Positions 33,500-45,765 of a stretch of DNA of 64,000 nt are shown one piece after another. Within the stretch, counting starts at the first letter, position 1; each line of letters opens with the position of its first letter. Source of the stretch: Micropterix aruncella (lineage: Eukaryota > Arthropoda > Insecta > Lepidoptera > Micropterigidae); the NCBI GenBank assembly GCA_944548615.1, contig OX155957.1, forward strand, positions 24,893,031-24,957,030, given 5' to 3'. Made by a program: the position numbers and the translations under genes. The notes under the pieces were generated by a model. The model ran no database searches. It had not been told where the DNA came from and was given only the letters and a program-made list of their open reading frames with translations.

Positions 33500-34115
33500 G
33501 TTCGAACGTACGTACCTTTATGTTAGACCGTTAGTAGATACTTTCGCCATGTCACTGTTATTATACATATTCTCCTCTCCATTTTGTTGGCTGCTTAGCT
33601 CCCTGAGAGCCAGTTTTCGACAGAAATAGGACGCTAATTTAAGGGCTCATGTAAATTAAATGGATTATAAGATACATTTGGCATGCTAATTTATTCAAGA
33701 ATAACCCCCCTGACATATCATTTGCTGTTATCGAAACCCATTTTGATAACAACGTCGTGCCAAATGACACTCCCATTTTCGTATTCAATAATTTCCATAT
33801 ATATTCTTTTCATATGCCTAAAAAAATACCGCGAGTAAACAACGCCATTGGATATTTTACGCGGTGACAGGATCAAATTGGTATCTTGTTAAACATTCTA
33901 CGTGTCACCCCAAATGACGGGTAGGATGACGTCATCGAAGTAATATGAACGGACAAGCAAACGCGAAATATGAATCGTGACAATATACCATCCAAAAATA
34001 AACAAGGAAAATCGATAAAAGTGATAACTCAACTTGATAATTTTCTGTTTACGATTTCACCAGTTTTATTTGATGCTCTTTCTTTATTTTTATGACTCGC
34101 TATATTGATAGTTAG
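33500..34115. other. Spacer without recognised gene
   Basis: AT-rich. No repeat copy or coding likeness seen. Confidence 0.3.
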
Positions 34116-34121
34116 GGAGAC

Positions 34122-34370
34122 AGCAACAAAATAGTGCAAGAGTTTTGGAAAAGCTGATACTTTCAGATCAGACAGTATTTTGGCCATAGAATGCAGGGGT
34201 ACAGTCAACAGCCCAGATTCCGAAACACCTGGTACTGGCGTACAAGGAAAGTTGTGATTTTAATTAGTACAAGCAAAGTGTTTTGGAAAAGCTGAAAATT
34301 CATCAGTAGATAACTCGAAACATATGGTCAAACTGCTTTATAATCGAACGCGTAGCGTTCATTGATATAT
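34122..34370 (+). repeat. Dispersed repeat of about 245 bp, copy 2
   Basis: Matches 2879-3126 throughout. Differences include a short insertion (TAGTACAAGCAAA) before the shared GTGTTTTGGAAAAGCTGA. Confidence 0.6.
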
Positions 34371-34620
34371 TAGCTAGATATGCCCTCAGATACAAATAAG
34401 TTGGCTCCACATACCCTTTGCTCGTAAATCGTGTGACAGAGAGAGCAATAAATTGAACAGTATGCGAGAGAATAGCGCGCCAATATTCTTTGCGGCAGCT
34501 CTCACACCGGAAACGGTCGGCTGTCTGCCAGCGAACTGCGACCAGACTACTACTAGTCGTCTTTCAGTAGTGGTTTTGAAGGGGTCAATTTCGAGCGAGA
34601 AAGACCCATCTTGGGGATTA

Positions 34621-35260
34621 TTCAATTCAATTCAATTCAATTCTTTATTGAGAAATCACACAGTATTACAGTAATAATATTTTTTTTAATGTATGCAGAT
34701 TTACAACAAATAAAACCGGTTACGGATTTCAATAAAATTACATAAATTACTTTTTTTTTTAACTACTTAATAAAACTAACGTACCTTCAATTTAATTTTT
34801 TTCAATTTTAGAAGTACATAAGAGTCGAGTATGCAGGGTGTGTGTATGTGTTTGTGGGAGTGTGTTGAGCGTGTAAGTGTGGAGTGTGAGCGGGTATGAT
34901 ATTAGTAATGGCGTATATAAAATATAATAATAATAATAATAATAATCAATAAAAATAGCTAAAAACCAAGTCAGCTTATTGTATCGGTTAGGGTTTGATT
35001 TACGGAGTATTTGTAAGTGATTATGGAATTATTAAACATATCAATACCATTTAAATGGGTATTATAAAGCTCACAACAGCGTGTGAGTACTCCATTCCTT
35101 GATGCATTAGTTTTAAAGCGCGGCAATCGAAACAGGTCAAATTGGCGTGTGGTCCTCATTGGGGCGTTAATATTGATCGCTCCCACCAGGTCAGAGCAAT
35201 CGAATATACCGTTCATTATTTTATAGAGGCACAGAGCATCATATATATCGATGGTGGCGT
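34621..35260 (-). pseudogene. CR1/Jockey-like LINE 3' end with (GAATT)n tail
   Basis: On the minus strand 35260-34971 encodes DALCLYKIMNGIFDCSDLVG, INAPMRTTRQFDLFRLPRFK and the CELYNTHLNGIDMF motif. This is the C-terminal tail of CR1/Jockey RTs. The element ends with (GAATT)n at 34621-34642, a typical short-repeat LINE tail. A (TAA)n array lies at 34925-34945. It is 5' truncated and only the tail of the protein is present. Confidence 0.7.
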
Positions 35261-35339
35261 TTCACGAAAGTGCCTAACATCCTGGGCGCGCCGTACTATC
35301 GATCGTTAATTTGATTTTGGAACGCATCCTTAGGGATTC

Positions 35340-35420
35340 CAACTTAGAAACGAATTTATTTTTTTTTTTTTAATCGGTTCTGTCACCCTGAGACTTTTCC
35401 GGCCAGTAGCCAGGGGTTCA
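35340..35420 (+). repeat. SINE-like family 3' terminus
   Basis: TCGGTTCTGTCACCCTGAGA, then CTTTTCCGGCCAGTAGCCAG, preceded by a T-run. It is the lone end of the CA family. Confidence 0.5.
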
Positions 35421-35445
35421 CATAGTTATGTTCAGAATTGTCTTA

Positions 35446-35660
35446 AACATCTTCTTCTTCATCATCATCAGCGCGCATTCGCCCACCGTTGGGCATACGC
35501 CTCTTTAATCACTCTCCATCCGGATCGGTTGTCCGTTTCCCTCATCCAGACAGGTCCAGCTGTCTCCTTGATGTCATAAGGTTGTACTGTTCATCATGAT
35601 TGGAGGTATTTAGCCCGATACCCGCCACGTCGGCCACACGTCTTGGCCAGCTCCACACTT
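35446..35660 (-). repeat. RTE 3' end fragment
   Basis: Starts (plus strand) TCTTCATCATCATCAGCGCG, the (TGA)n tail in reverse, followed by CCCACCGTTGGGCATACGCC, typical of RTE 3' ends. Non-coding part only. Confidence 0.6.
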
Positions 35661-36344
35661 TCAGGAAAATACTTCCATTTCCTAGGCTTGTGGCAAGCTG
35701 GTCGAGTTACTTAACCGCCGAATTACCTACACTTATATTCTTTAAATTTATTATTTATTGTTGAGAAAATTTAAAATATATGTTGACACTTAGAATTTAA
35801 ATTTCGAACCAAAAGTCTTGAACATAACTATGTGAAAATCGATACTTCTAAATATAGGAAAGAAATCGATATGACATGACCTAACAAGGGCCGCTTAGTA
35901 GATTTTAATATGTATAGCGACGGTCAATGTCGATACCTCCCACATGCTATCAATTACTTCCCAGTGCTTTCATTCATGCGCTACATATAGACATTTCGAA
36001 GAGAGAGAAGAAAGCAGCACGAAAAACGAATGAATATATTCTTATGATCGTAGGAAGACACATATTTCTTAGACTTATTGGTTAGGTCATATGGAAAGTT
36101 TATAGAATCTTCAAAATCAAATGATAATGGATCAAAGACGCGTTTTTAGCTAGATTTTCTTTAAATAATGATGAATATTAAGTGACACTTTTCATATATT
36201 GCTCCTCGACTGATGAACAGAATGAAAAATGGTTTTTCTGCAGGACTGAAATCTAGGACCAGTCACGGAATATAGGAAACAAACCAGGGATCACAAACAA
36301 AACCCTTTAATGGCTTTCGAGGTATTAAAATGACTATTTTTTAA
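35661..36344. other. Spacer without recognised gene
   Basis: No repeat copy or coding likeness seen. Confidence 0.3.
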
Positions 36345-36535
36345 TATGATTAGTATTTTCTTAAATACGGCGTTTTTTTGGTGTGGCTTATGTGTCTGTC
36401 TGTCTGTGTGTGTGTGTGTATGTGTAAATGGCCTTAATCGTCTCGGGAGGGGTCAAAATGTAGACATGCGTCTTTATCTCGAAAAAAAAATTTGCGCGTT
36501 CACAAATTATCAATTTTGTTAACATCATTGGCTAT
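36345..36535 (+). repeat. SINE-like CA family, copy 6
   Basis: A GT-rich tract (36390-36425) takes the place of the CA tract, then ATGGCCTTAATCGTCTCGGG, GTCTTTATCTCG and GCGCGTTCACAAA follow in family order. Confidence 0.55.
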
Positions 36536-37145
36536 TCGTTGATAGCTATTGCCGATCATACACTGCTTCGAATTAATATTTCGCACCCATTTTATAGCTA
36601 GTTATTTTATATACCACCCCTATTTTATAGCCACGCAACCAGGGGGAGGGGGGGGGGGGTTCAAAAAAAATAAAAAGATTATCAATCAAAATAGCAACAA
36701 CAATTAAAATAATCATAATAGTCAAATAATCGAACTGATATGACTATCATAGATACAACATTATGAATTGATGAAATTAAAGTTACTATTATTTACTATT
36801 ACTTCCAAAGTTTTAAAGGAAAGTATTCAAAATTTCTTTATTTCCCATTGTATCAACGACAAACTAGGGAGAGGCTTATTTTTCACTTTCTTCTCAAAGA
36901 ACAGACACAATTACCAAAATTAAAACGTAGACTGCCAAGGGAAAAAAGAAAAAAATGGTACTTACTTCTATTGGGCGGTGCTAAGTGCTTTTTTCTGTAA
37001 AAACTAAAACATGTAAAACGCAAGCAAAAAGAAAGTTGGCGCCTTAGTTCACCAATCACGGTGAATGAATGAATGAATGTAAAAAGGTAAATGGCGACTA
37101 TGAGTAGGCAAAAAAACAAAATCTTCAAGTCAACTGTGCTGTAAT
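36536..37145. other. Spacer with G run
   Basis: A G12 run at 36648-36659. The minus frame at 36883-37128 begins with a hydrophobic stretch but has no further likeness, so it is not called. Confidence 0.3.
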
Positions 37146-37420
37146 TGTACGAGGGGCGTTCAAAACAAAGCGATAATGATGAGAATTTGTTTGCATCTTG
37201 TCGAAGCTTGTTGGCGAAAACGAAAAAAAAGGCGAGTAAAATTCGCGCGGTAATTAAATTTCTTTGCTTGAAAAATATTTGTAGGCAGCGAGTAGTTCAA
37301 GACTTACGAGATATATTAGGGGTTGATGCTCTCCATATTCTACGGTTGAAAGTTGTTGTGCTGAATCTATGCGTGGAAGAATTTCAACTAACGATGACTA
37401 ATTAACTTGAAAATTGCTGT
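37146..37420 (+). pseudogene. Mariner-like transposase, N-terminal fragment
   Basis: Begins TACGAGGGGCGTTCAAAACA, which resembles mariner terminal repeats. The frame then gives KIRAVIKFLCLKN, and after a frameshift STVESCCAESMRGRISTNDD. Both fit the helix-turn-helix DNA-binding region of mariner transposases (RAVIKFLxLKG ... TVKRWxxEFxRGRTS). The catalytic part is absent. It is separate from the neighbouring DD34D copy, which is on the other strand. Confidence 0.5.
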
Positions 37421-37686
37421 GACTACCTGGATTTATCAAGCAGAGTTAACGAGTCGATCATGACCACGGCTGATGCGGTAAGGAGATAGAGGTAACAGCG
37501 AGTAGGGTAATTATACAAAGAGTATTTTATACTGAAGTAAACTTTTATTTAACTTCGTTGAATACGATTGACGGGTTACGGGGAAGAACGATCAAAATAT
37601 TGTTTTTTAATTTAATTCCATTTTACAAGTTTACTGCCGTAAAATGAGACCTTTTATGAAGGGGTTGTTCAAGTGACAACATAATA

Positions 37687-38982
37687 TTAGGTCTTTGAAT
37701 TGAAAACTTCGATATTTTTGTGATATTGAACATTTATTTCGAAGCAAATTGAAAAGTGTTTATCATTCCATGTATTTTCCATCGCTAGCTATGACGTTCT
37801 CCCATCTTTCTGGCAAGACAGATTCCCCGGCGGAAGAAGTCTTCGTCCTTGGAGGCTATCCACGAATCCAGTCATTTTTCAGTATCCTCGAAAGACTGGA
37901 ATCGCTGCTAGGAAAGGTCATGGACCATTGACCGGAACAAATAGTAGTCGGATGGCGCAATATCTGGGGTGTACGGCGGGTGAGGTAGGATGTCCCAGCG
38001 AAGCATTTCCAGGAAGTTCTTGAGCTGCATCGCGACGTGTGGTCGAGCATGGTCATGCTAGAAAATTACCTTGTCGTGTCTTTTAGCGTATTCCGGCCGT
38101 TTTATCTTCACAGCATTGCTCAAATTCTTGAGCTGAGCTCGATAGCGATCGCCCGTGATGGTTTCTCCCGGTTTCAGCAGCTCGTAATAGATGTCACCCT
38201 TTTGGTCTCACCAAATGCAAAGCATTACCTTGGATCCGTGGATGTCTCTCTTCGGCGTGGCTGTTGAGGTCGATGGAAGTAATTCACCGAGGTACGAGCG
38301 ATATTTCTTGCGTTTGAGGTACTCGTAAAAGATCCAATTTTCGTCGCCGGTCATTATTCGGTGGGAAAAACCTTTTCTTTTTTGACGGCAAAGGAGCAAT
38401 TCACAAGTCATGAAACGATGTCTCTTGGCTTCAACTCGTGAGGAACCCAATGCCCTTCCTTTTGAATGACTTCCATAGATTTTAAACGTCTCGAAACGGT
38501 TGAGGGATGAATATTAAGCACTTCACTTATCTTTTCCAGCGTCAGATTTGAATCTTCATGGAGTATGGACTCCAATTCGGCTTCTTCAAATTTTTGCTTC
38601 TGGCCTGGGCGCTCTTTGTCTTGCACGTCGAAATCACCACCTTTGAATTGGAGAAACCAAGTCTCAACAGTCCTTTTTATCGGAGTAAAATCCCCGTAAG
38701 CCTCCAGCAGCAACCTATGACATTATGCAGCAGTTTTCTTAAGATGAACGCAGAAAAGCATTGCTTCCGCAATGCACGCAAATGACGTTTGGTCGGCTCA
38801 AATTTCGACATCTTCGAAGCTAACAAAATTACCATCTTGACACTTCAACGAAATGACACAGACTTATAATTAAAGCCTAATGATAACGCTTTGACATGAA
38901 GTAGTTTGCAATTTGGTAAATGACTAGAAATATAAGTTACGATATTTCTTAGGAAATCGAAGTTTTCAATGCAAGGTCCTAA
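37687..38982 (-). mobile_element. Mariner element (DD34D), 1,296 bp
   Basis: The ends TTAGGTCTTTGAATTGAAAA and TTAGGACCTTGCATTGAAAA (reverse strand) are inverted repeats of about 27 bp, continuing to CTTCGAT. TA lies at both sides (37685-37686 and 38983-38984). Length is that of a complete mariner. Confidence 0.85.
37790..38812 (-). pseudogene. Mariner transposase, frameshifted
   Basis: ATG at 38812 starts MSKFEPTKRHL. After a shift near 38710 the frame reads LLLEAYGDFTPIKRTVETWF and LTLEKISEVLNIHPSTVSRR (helix-turn-helix pair). A second shift near 38410 leads to HRIMTGDENWIFYEY (first catalytic Asp). Near 38040 HDHARPH carries the second Asp, and APSDYYLF the third, 34 residues apart: the DD34D triad of mariners. 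All parts are present but lie in at least three frames. The enzyme is therefore dead although the triad residues survive. Confidence 0.8.
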
Positions 38983-38984
38983 TA

Positions 38985-39760
38985 TATCAAATCTGTAAAC
39001 CAAATATTTGAGTTTCTAAAAAAAATACATTTTACTTAAATGTATACCCCGTAAAAACTCATCTTAAAAAGTATATAGAATAGAATAACTTTATTTTTCT
39101 ATAAAAACATTAATTAATATTACACTGGTTTTATAAAATAAGAAAATGTATGCACAATAGTAAATTAATTTTGATCGATCTTCCCCGTACCATTGATTTT
39201 ATAAAATCCATTGATTTATAAAATCAATGCCCGTACCCTTCAATTATATAATCTAGAATACTAGGGAAAAATTCAGTAATTCCTAAATTCAGTGTTGTTA
39301 GATTATCATTAGAATCAGAATTAAATTGCATCATAGGGAATTCCGTATTTTGGTCTTGCAGTTCCGTATTTTGGCCTTCCGTATTTTGTGCGGCTCGCAG
39401 AGCTGATCTGTCTATGCAAATGTTTCGTAGTATATTCTTTTGGACACATAGGATTACGGTTGCTAAAAAATTATAAGCAAATTGGGATTTCTGTGAACAC
39501 AAATCATGCTACCAGCATGTGCAAGAATGGAGGGAACACAAGTGGGTATACTGTATAAAGGGGCGCTGTCATGAAGGATGACCAACGTTACAGTATCTGT
39601 GAGAAATATATGTTTAGTGACTACTTGCTTATTTCATCGAAATGTACATTCATCATGTGTCAACAATATTTTGTCTACAATCTGTATTGATTTATTGAAT
39701 AAATATTAGATTTTTATATTTCAGGTATACATCAGATCGCTTAAGCCGCAGAGGTTTTTA
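38985..39760. other. Spacer, possibly a LINE tail
   Basis: AATAGAATAACTTTATTTTT at about 39080 resembles the reversed short-repeat tail of a LINE. The following minus frame (39224-39502) shows no known domain. Palindromic ATTGATTTTATAAAATC words occur near 39190. Confidence 0.3.
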
Positions 39761-39769
39761 ACCTTTTAT

Positions 39770-40380
39770 TTTCTCTGCCCAACAAAATACGATGAGGAAT
39801 ACTATTGTGAACGTGCAATTTTTTTTTGATGAGATGTCCGAAATATTCATTTTGAGCCCCCCGAGACGATTAAGACCATTCCTAGATTGAACTCTGTCTC
39901 GCTGTCTGTGTGTTGTGTGTGTGTGTGTATATTCCCCAAACCCTGATCCGATTGAGCTGAAATTTGTCATGCAAGCATCAAGTGGTCATGATAGGAGTTG
40001 AAAAGGTTTTTATTAAAATCGGTCAATTAAAAGGGACAAGTCATATATCAATTTCGAAATATTGAACTTAGAGACTTGGAAATTGGTACGATGCCTTACT
40101 GGGCCAAAATCTTGGTGAAATTTTGGTTGGAATATTCAAATACAAGCAATATTAATAATATTTAAATTCCACCATATATTTTAATCAAATATTAACACCG
40201 TCTGTCTGCGCTTACCCGAGAAACGAACCGCGCCACCCAAGGCAATTCCAAAGAGCCCGCCGTCCGCCGGCCGAGAGCCGAGGGCGCGCATCGATTTTAC
40301 TTATGAAATTAAGATTCAGATTAAATGAGTCCTTGGCTACTTTCCGGGTAAATCTTGAGGTGACACAACCGTTTTTATGT
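39770..40380 (-). repeat. SINE-like CA family, copy 7
   Basis: Reverse orientation: GAACGTGCAATTTTTTTT, GAGCCCCCCGAGACGATTAA, a GT tract at 39909-39928, then the reversed 5' words (CCGATTGAGCTGAAATT, CAATTTCGAAATATTG). The family's other terminal motif, AGGTGACACAACCG, is reversed at 40358-40372. Confidence 0.65.
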
Positions 40381-41440
40381 ATTGCCACACATCTGCTTTT
40401 TCCAAAATTTCACGACATTATGGGATGTAGGTACGTACAGTCAAGGGCATAATATCAAGGTTTACATTTTTGTTACAAAACAGTCTTATCACAGCTATAC
40501 GAGTATATAATACCTTAATGTAAGTAAAGGTTGAGGTGCTCTTGTCTGTATATTGATTAAAATAATAGATGTATGACTGTTTACTTATTTATTTGCATGC
40601 AACATTTAGTAAACTAAGTGTGATTTGGGGTTTTACGCAACGTAGGTATAAAGTTATTTTATTCTTGGCCGAATCGTCGACAGACATACTCTTATTTCTT
40701 CTTCGATAGATAGAAGTCGTTCGCGTTTAACATTTTTTATATTTGTCGGCGCTGAAAAATCCTGGTCGCACAGATACGACGTTGAAAATGGTAAAAGAGC
40801 TATCAGTGTCTTTTTACTCTACTCTGGGTATTCCAAAAAATATATATATCCAGAACTTATTTAAATTCAGCTCCTTGTATTTTAATTGCAAAGTGGGGTC
40901 GTATTTTAAACCGAAAAACTTTTATTTTTGTGCCAAATTAAAACCAACCAAACTGCTGAGAGAAATATTGAAGGGATCTCTAAAGGCCCTTACACGATCA
41001 ATAATATTGACAATACCAGTATTGTCGATACAGTCGTTTACTCCTTTAGTCGTTTTGAGGTACCACCGTCAATATAACCCTACACGCTACACGGTCAATA
41101 ATTCTATGAATAAATGTGCTCAGTACGTTTGTTTCCATCATTTGGACAAGTGAAATTGTGTTTTCCTTAGTGAATTTAAGTGGCGTTGTGTTTTGAAAAC
41201 ATTGACAATCGAAAAAAGGTTTGTGTAACCATAATTATGAACATCGGAAGTATTTGTCGAGTTAAGCGAAAACGATAGATGAAGGAGTTGTTTAAAAAAA
41301 CGTGAGCCCAAGGAAATCAGATTGACAGATGCAGAAGATGTTCACAATTATTTCAGAATGAAAGAAACGATGATCATGAAATTATTACATATGGTGGAAC
41401 CACTCTGGAAATAACAGAGCATAGCATGTCTATGCAACTA
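40381..41440. other. Spacer with palindromic words
   Basis: A 136-codon frame (40743-41153) lacks an ATG in good context and any family likeness. At 41000-41035 AATATTGACAATACCAGTAT forms small palindromes. No gene is called. Confidence 0.25.
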
Positions 41441-41441
41441 G

Positions 41442-42080
41442 AACTGTCACCTACAACTGGCGAAACGTCACCTACGGAAGTTTTAACGATATTAGATCTT
41501 TCTATCTCCCGTGAGGTGAGCGTAGAAGACTTGGGAAGAAAACAGTCCACTGTCTAGTTACGCCACTCGCCCGTAAGAGACCAACGCCTTACCGCGAGAT
41601 AACCAGGTTATTTACCCAGCGGTCCGCAACTCGCGCCAGTTGCAACCAGATTACTCCGATCTCCCGACTGATTCGAGGTCGCTTGCGCGGTCCTCTCCCT
41701 TACGTAGCGGTGATACGGTGTCTATAATACAGAATCTATCGCGGACCAAGTCATCCTATGCCCGGCTCTTCACCCGGAATCGGGTAGCCGAATGGTCGTT
41801 TCAAGACGAGTTGCCGTAAAGTTAAGAACTACACCCGTTCTATAGGAAACAATACTGTTTCCAGATTCCCCCGGCTGTCATTCGGAATGCACAGTCGATA
41901 GGCTGACGCCGCACGGTGTGAAAACCGTCCAGTACCGCCCGAAGGTTGACTCTGAGGGGAAACTGGCCCGTAGGCCAGAATTCTACCCTTGCTCGCTCGC
42001 ACCTCTGCGCGGAGGCCGCCGGATCTTGCGTTGACCCGTGCGTTTAGCCGACCCTAAACAAACCTAAATGGCACCTGCGG
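41442..42080 (+). repeat. Retroposon family R, copy D
   Basis: Starts TGTCACCTACAACTGGCGAA and contains the family blocks GTTTTAACGATATTAG, CCAACGCCTTACCGCGAGAT, TCGAGGTCGCTTGCGCGG, GGGTAGCCGAATGGTCGTTT and GGCCGCCGGATCTTG. The 3' end is frayed and no TSD was found. Confidence 0.65.
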
Positions 42081-43070
42081 CTAGCCCTGAATCTACGATA
42101 TTTCCGATCCAGGGCAAAAACTTTATATTGGCGCCCCTCTCCTCCAGCATTGAATATTACTGAATTTAAATAACTCACGAAACAAATAAACTGGGTTCGA
42201 TTTTTTGTCACCCTTAAGTAAGATAGGAACCCTTAAATAAATGTTGCACTCATTCTTACCTATTTGCTAATAAAGTGTGACATTATTATAGACTACAAAC
42301 AACTAGTGTATACAGCGCATTTGCCACACTTTACACACACCTTTAATTGTTAGATCCCAGGAAATTTTACTATCTAATCTTGCTACAGCTTTACACGTCG
42401 AGCTTTTCTTTAATGAAAGAATCTATTACCACGTCAACTAACAAAAGTAGTTGTTAACCAACAAAACCAACGCGAATTACTCGAACACCTAATAAACCAC
42501 ATAAATACTGGCAATCGCTCGATGTTTGGCAGTTCGGGTTTATTCGGGTAAAGTTTTCATGGGTATGCGAGTTTCAACGCAATAGCCTAAATCTCCAACT
42601 CGAACTACTCCAAATTTTATATCTAAAAAAAAGAAACTCTTGCAGACGGAGTCGCGTCCATTATCGTATGAATGATGTTGCCGATTTGCATGATAAATGC
42701 GGGTAGCCATAAAACTCAGCAGCACCGCGTAATTGTATTCTGCCTCTGGGAGATAACGAAGTTTTTGCCGACTTAGCCGAGATTTAAAGTCGCCGCGGAG
42801 CGCGTCTACGCCGCAATCAATTGCAGCCCCTAATCCTTAGCTCTTTTTCATTCATGCAAATCTGGGGGCACTGAACAATCTTAAAGAGATTTATTTGGTT
42901 AAATTTATTTATTTATATTCAATATTTATTATTATTACATACACACGAAGATGCCAATGAATCAAGCATAGCACCGTGAAAGACCTGGCCCTATACTCAT
43001 TGATGAAAACTTATCTTGGCATCCTCAAGTAAGTTAGGTCAGTAGTAGCACAGTATAATAACACCCAGTA
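42081..43070. other. Spacer without recognised gene
   Basis: CG-rich around 42780-42830, otherwise AT-rich. No domain recognised in any frame. Confidence 0.3.
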
Positions 43071-43530
43071 AGTTCACTCAAGACAAGGCAATCCGGGAAG
43101 AGGGGGCGACGGAAGTGGGGCCAGGGGTAAGTCATGTCGCGTCCTTTGGCCCATAGTTACGGCGCTGTGTGCTGTGACGCGCTGTGGGCGCAGTTTGTGT
43201 CCGCTCTTACTATTGCTTTTTTGTGGAGATTTACGAGTCGACGCCATTATCCTCAGAACAAATCGGTAGCATAATAGCATCTGCGTCGCCGGGGCACCGC
43301 AAATGTGGCCGGGACGATGCTTCAAGAAGAAGACGAGTAATCATATTACGATGTGTGGTAGCCCTTAAGATTCCTGGCGTTACGCGTCGATTTCAATTTT
43401 TTTCTAAGAGAAGCTACTGTCTGGTATACTGTGGTAGTAGAGTCTTTGCAAGTCTCCATTCTTTAAAACTGGTTCAGAATCTCCTACCTCTTTGTACTAA
43501 ACGCCAAATGGCACAATCTTTTCTTTAAAC
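43071..43530. other. GC-rich patch of unknown nature
   Basis: Overlapping frames of 83 (minus) and 114 (plus) codons exist, but neither shows a known motif. Could be a promoter-proximal region or an unrecognised repeat. Confidence 0.2.
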
Positions 43531-43749
43531 GATAATAGGCGTGGCCTTGAATTTTCTAATGGATCAACACTTTTAGTGAGTATGACTGCATGACTATTCT
43601 TTACTCTTTATTTCATTCCAGAAACAACGTCAAAAAGAGTTTATTATAACTATTTTTTGTTGATTTCATTACTTGAATATTTAACAAAAGGTTCGCCAAC
43701 TTAGAAACCTCTTCATGTAATGTGAAAGTCAATCTTTTTCATTGAAATC

Positions 43750-44110
43750 TATACAAATATAAAACTAATCCGCTAAAAAACGTCCGTCTGCTTGATCGCG
43801 CTAATCTCAAGAACCTCTGGACGGATTTCGATACGTTTTTTACCGCCCGATAGAGCGTCTTTCACAAAGCGTCTATCAAGAATTTAAGGAATGTTTATGT
43901 GTAATAACATCAATAAATCTAATAATAGGACTGGACAGTAGCAAGTTAAGTGTCAAGAAGCTGAAAAACAGTTGTGTGTGCGATTTTTAGACATTCTTTT
44001 TATCCGACTCTTAGATCGCGATAAACTCAAGAACCGCTTAACAGATTTTTATTAAGCTTACACAGTAGATAAGGTCTTTATTCGGGGAAGGCTAATCTGT
44101 TAAGAATAAG
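43750..44110 (+). repeat. Repeat-like segment, possibly a Helitron start
   Basis: TCTATACAAATATAAAACTA at 43747 resembles a Helitron 5' end. CTCAAGAACCTCTGGACGGA at about 43810 and CTCAAGAACCGCTTAACAGA at about 44030 are two related copies of a common insect repeat phrase. No CTAG end was paired with it. Confidence 0.3.
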
Positions 44111-45057
44111 AATATCTGTTAAAGGGGCACCACGCAGTGAAGAGTTTTTGAGTCGATAAAAAATCGCCACGAGTTTGATTTTTAAGCTTTTATAACTTTA
44201 AAATCAAATTCATGATCCTTCTATTTTGTATTTTTATCTGGAAATCGTTTTCAATGAGTCGACTGGTGCATATTCATTTGCCCAAAGACAATCCAACTAT
44301 ATAGCACCGAATTTTTTTTATAATTATGTTTTAAATAAATAAATAAATAAATATATTAAAGTGGTGCGTTTGGTATTTCCCGAGATATGATCACAAACCA
44401 CGTCTTCTTTAAAACAACTTTTAAAATAAAAAATACTTTTCAAAGCATTCTATCAACCCTAATAAAAATGCTTCTTTTTCTTAGCTCAGGCATCTAATAT
44501 AGATACAATATATATTTTACAGTAAAGAGCTGTTATCATTGGTTGAGGAGTTATTGGCGTTGAAAGACGGTGCAGCATACGCTAAGCCTGTGCAGCAATA
44601 GGCTAAGCCTGTGCAGCAATACGCTCCATATAAAGCTTATTGTGAATGTTTTCTCATTAACAACTTTACGTGGCCCTTTCGCGTATCACGTCAAGACGTA
44701 ATATTTACGTGTCGTTATCAGTATTAAACATAACCAGTATAGTATACAGAGAAATTTTATAAAACACCCACTGGGAAATCGCGGAAAAAAAATAAATATT
44801 GCCAATGTTAATACAATAATACCTCATAAGTAAACTATTTCTTACTTGATTGTTACGTGTCATTTAATTAGAGTATGCAATTTTTTGTTTAATAATTCGA
44901 TCAAAATTTTGTTCTTGATTTTGTAACCTTATCCCAAATAATACATTTAAAACTCTTTCCGTGCAAAGCTTGTCTTAAATATAAACAATATAAGAGGTAA
45001 TGACTCATTCGCTTCCTTCTCCTTCACTTCATCATTTCTCGCCACTGCAGGAAATTT
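44111..45057. other. AT-rich spacer
   Basis: A short tandem GGCTAAGCCTGTGCAGCAATA occurs at 44581-44630. Nothing coding recognised. Confidence 0.3.
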
Positions 45058-45065
45058 CTTACGGC

Positions 45066-45757
45066 CAGTGGCGTCGCTAGGGGGGGGCGGGGGGGGCGGT
45101 CCGCCCCGGGCCTCGCAAGGGCAGGGGCCTCCAAATGGTATTTTTTTAAAGGAGGCCCACATGAAAAATATAAATGTAATGCTTATTTTCCATATTAATA
45201 GAATGGTTATTTTTTAAAAGTTTTAAACAAAGACTTCGAAATTTTATTAAAGCAGCTGGGGTTCCAAAAGAAGAATCGGAGAAGTGGATATCACTAAAAG
45301 TCTTACAGTTCATTGTGGAAATGGACCTCACAGAATCTGTTCCCAGTGTGTTTCTGTGGCTTCTAACGAAAGAAGCTTTTCAAAGCTCAAACTGATAAAA
45401 ACTTATTTAAGATCAACAATGAGCCAAGCAAGGCTTAACGGTTTGGCTATTCTGTCAGTGGAAAGGGAAGCAGCAAACAAGGCGGATTTTGATGCAATTA
45501 TTAAGGAGTTCGCTGAAGCTAAAGTGCGCAGGCAGAAAGTATTTTGATTTTGTTGTTTAACACTAAAATTTTAGTTATTGCCTTATGTTTTTCACCTTGA
45601 CCTTAATAAATAAGACTTGAGTTTTCATGGCTTATGATGGTTTTTATTTTCCGCCCTAATTTTATTCTTGACACAGTTTCTTATGATTTATCGCTTCCTG
45701 GGGGGGCCTCTTAGATTATTTCCGCCCCGGGCCTACAGAGGTCTAGCGACGCCACTG
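45066..45757. mobile_element. Internally deleted hAT element with 8-bp TSD
   Basis: Perfect 15-bp terminal inverted repeats CAGTGGCGTCGCTAG / CTAGCGACGCCACTG. The 8-bp duplication CTTACGGC lies at 45058-45065 and 45758-45765, the canonical hAT target size. At 692 bp it is far shorter than an autonomous hAT. Both ends are rich in G/C runs. Confidence 0.9.
45240..45547 (+). pseudogene. hAT transposase C-terminal dimerisation domain
   Basis: The frame ends SNERSFSKLKLIKTYLRSTM, SQARLNGLAILSVEREAANK and DFDAIIKEFAEAK. This is the hAT C-terminal dimerisation motif (ERSFSxLKxIKxYLRSTM) used to form transposase oligomers. The preceding text (about 45300-45345) lies in another frame and the RNase H-like catalytic core is deleted. 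The ATG at 45284 is not a true start. Confidence 0.75.
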
Positions 45758-45765
45758 CTTACGGC

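Noticed and set aside
36883..37128. Minus frame starting with a signal-like segment
   Set aside because: Beyond the hydrophobic start there is no motif, conserved spacing or splice signal to support a gene.
40743..41153. 136-codon plus frame
   Set aside because: Begins at a non-ATG codon, low-complexity composition, no recognised domain.
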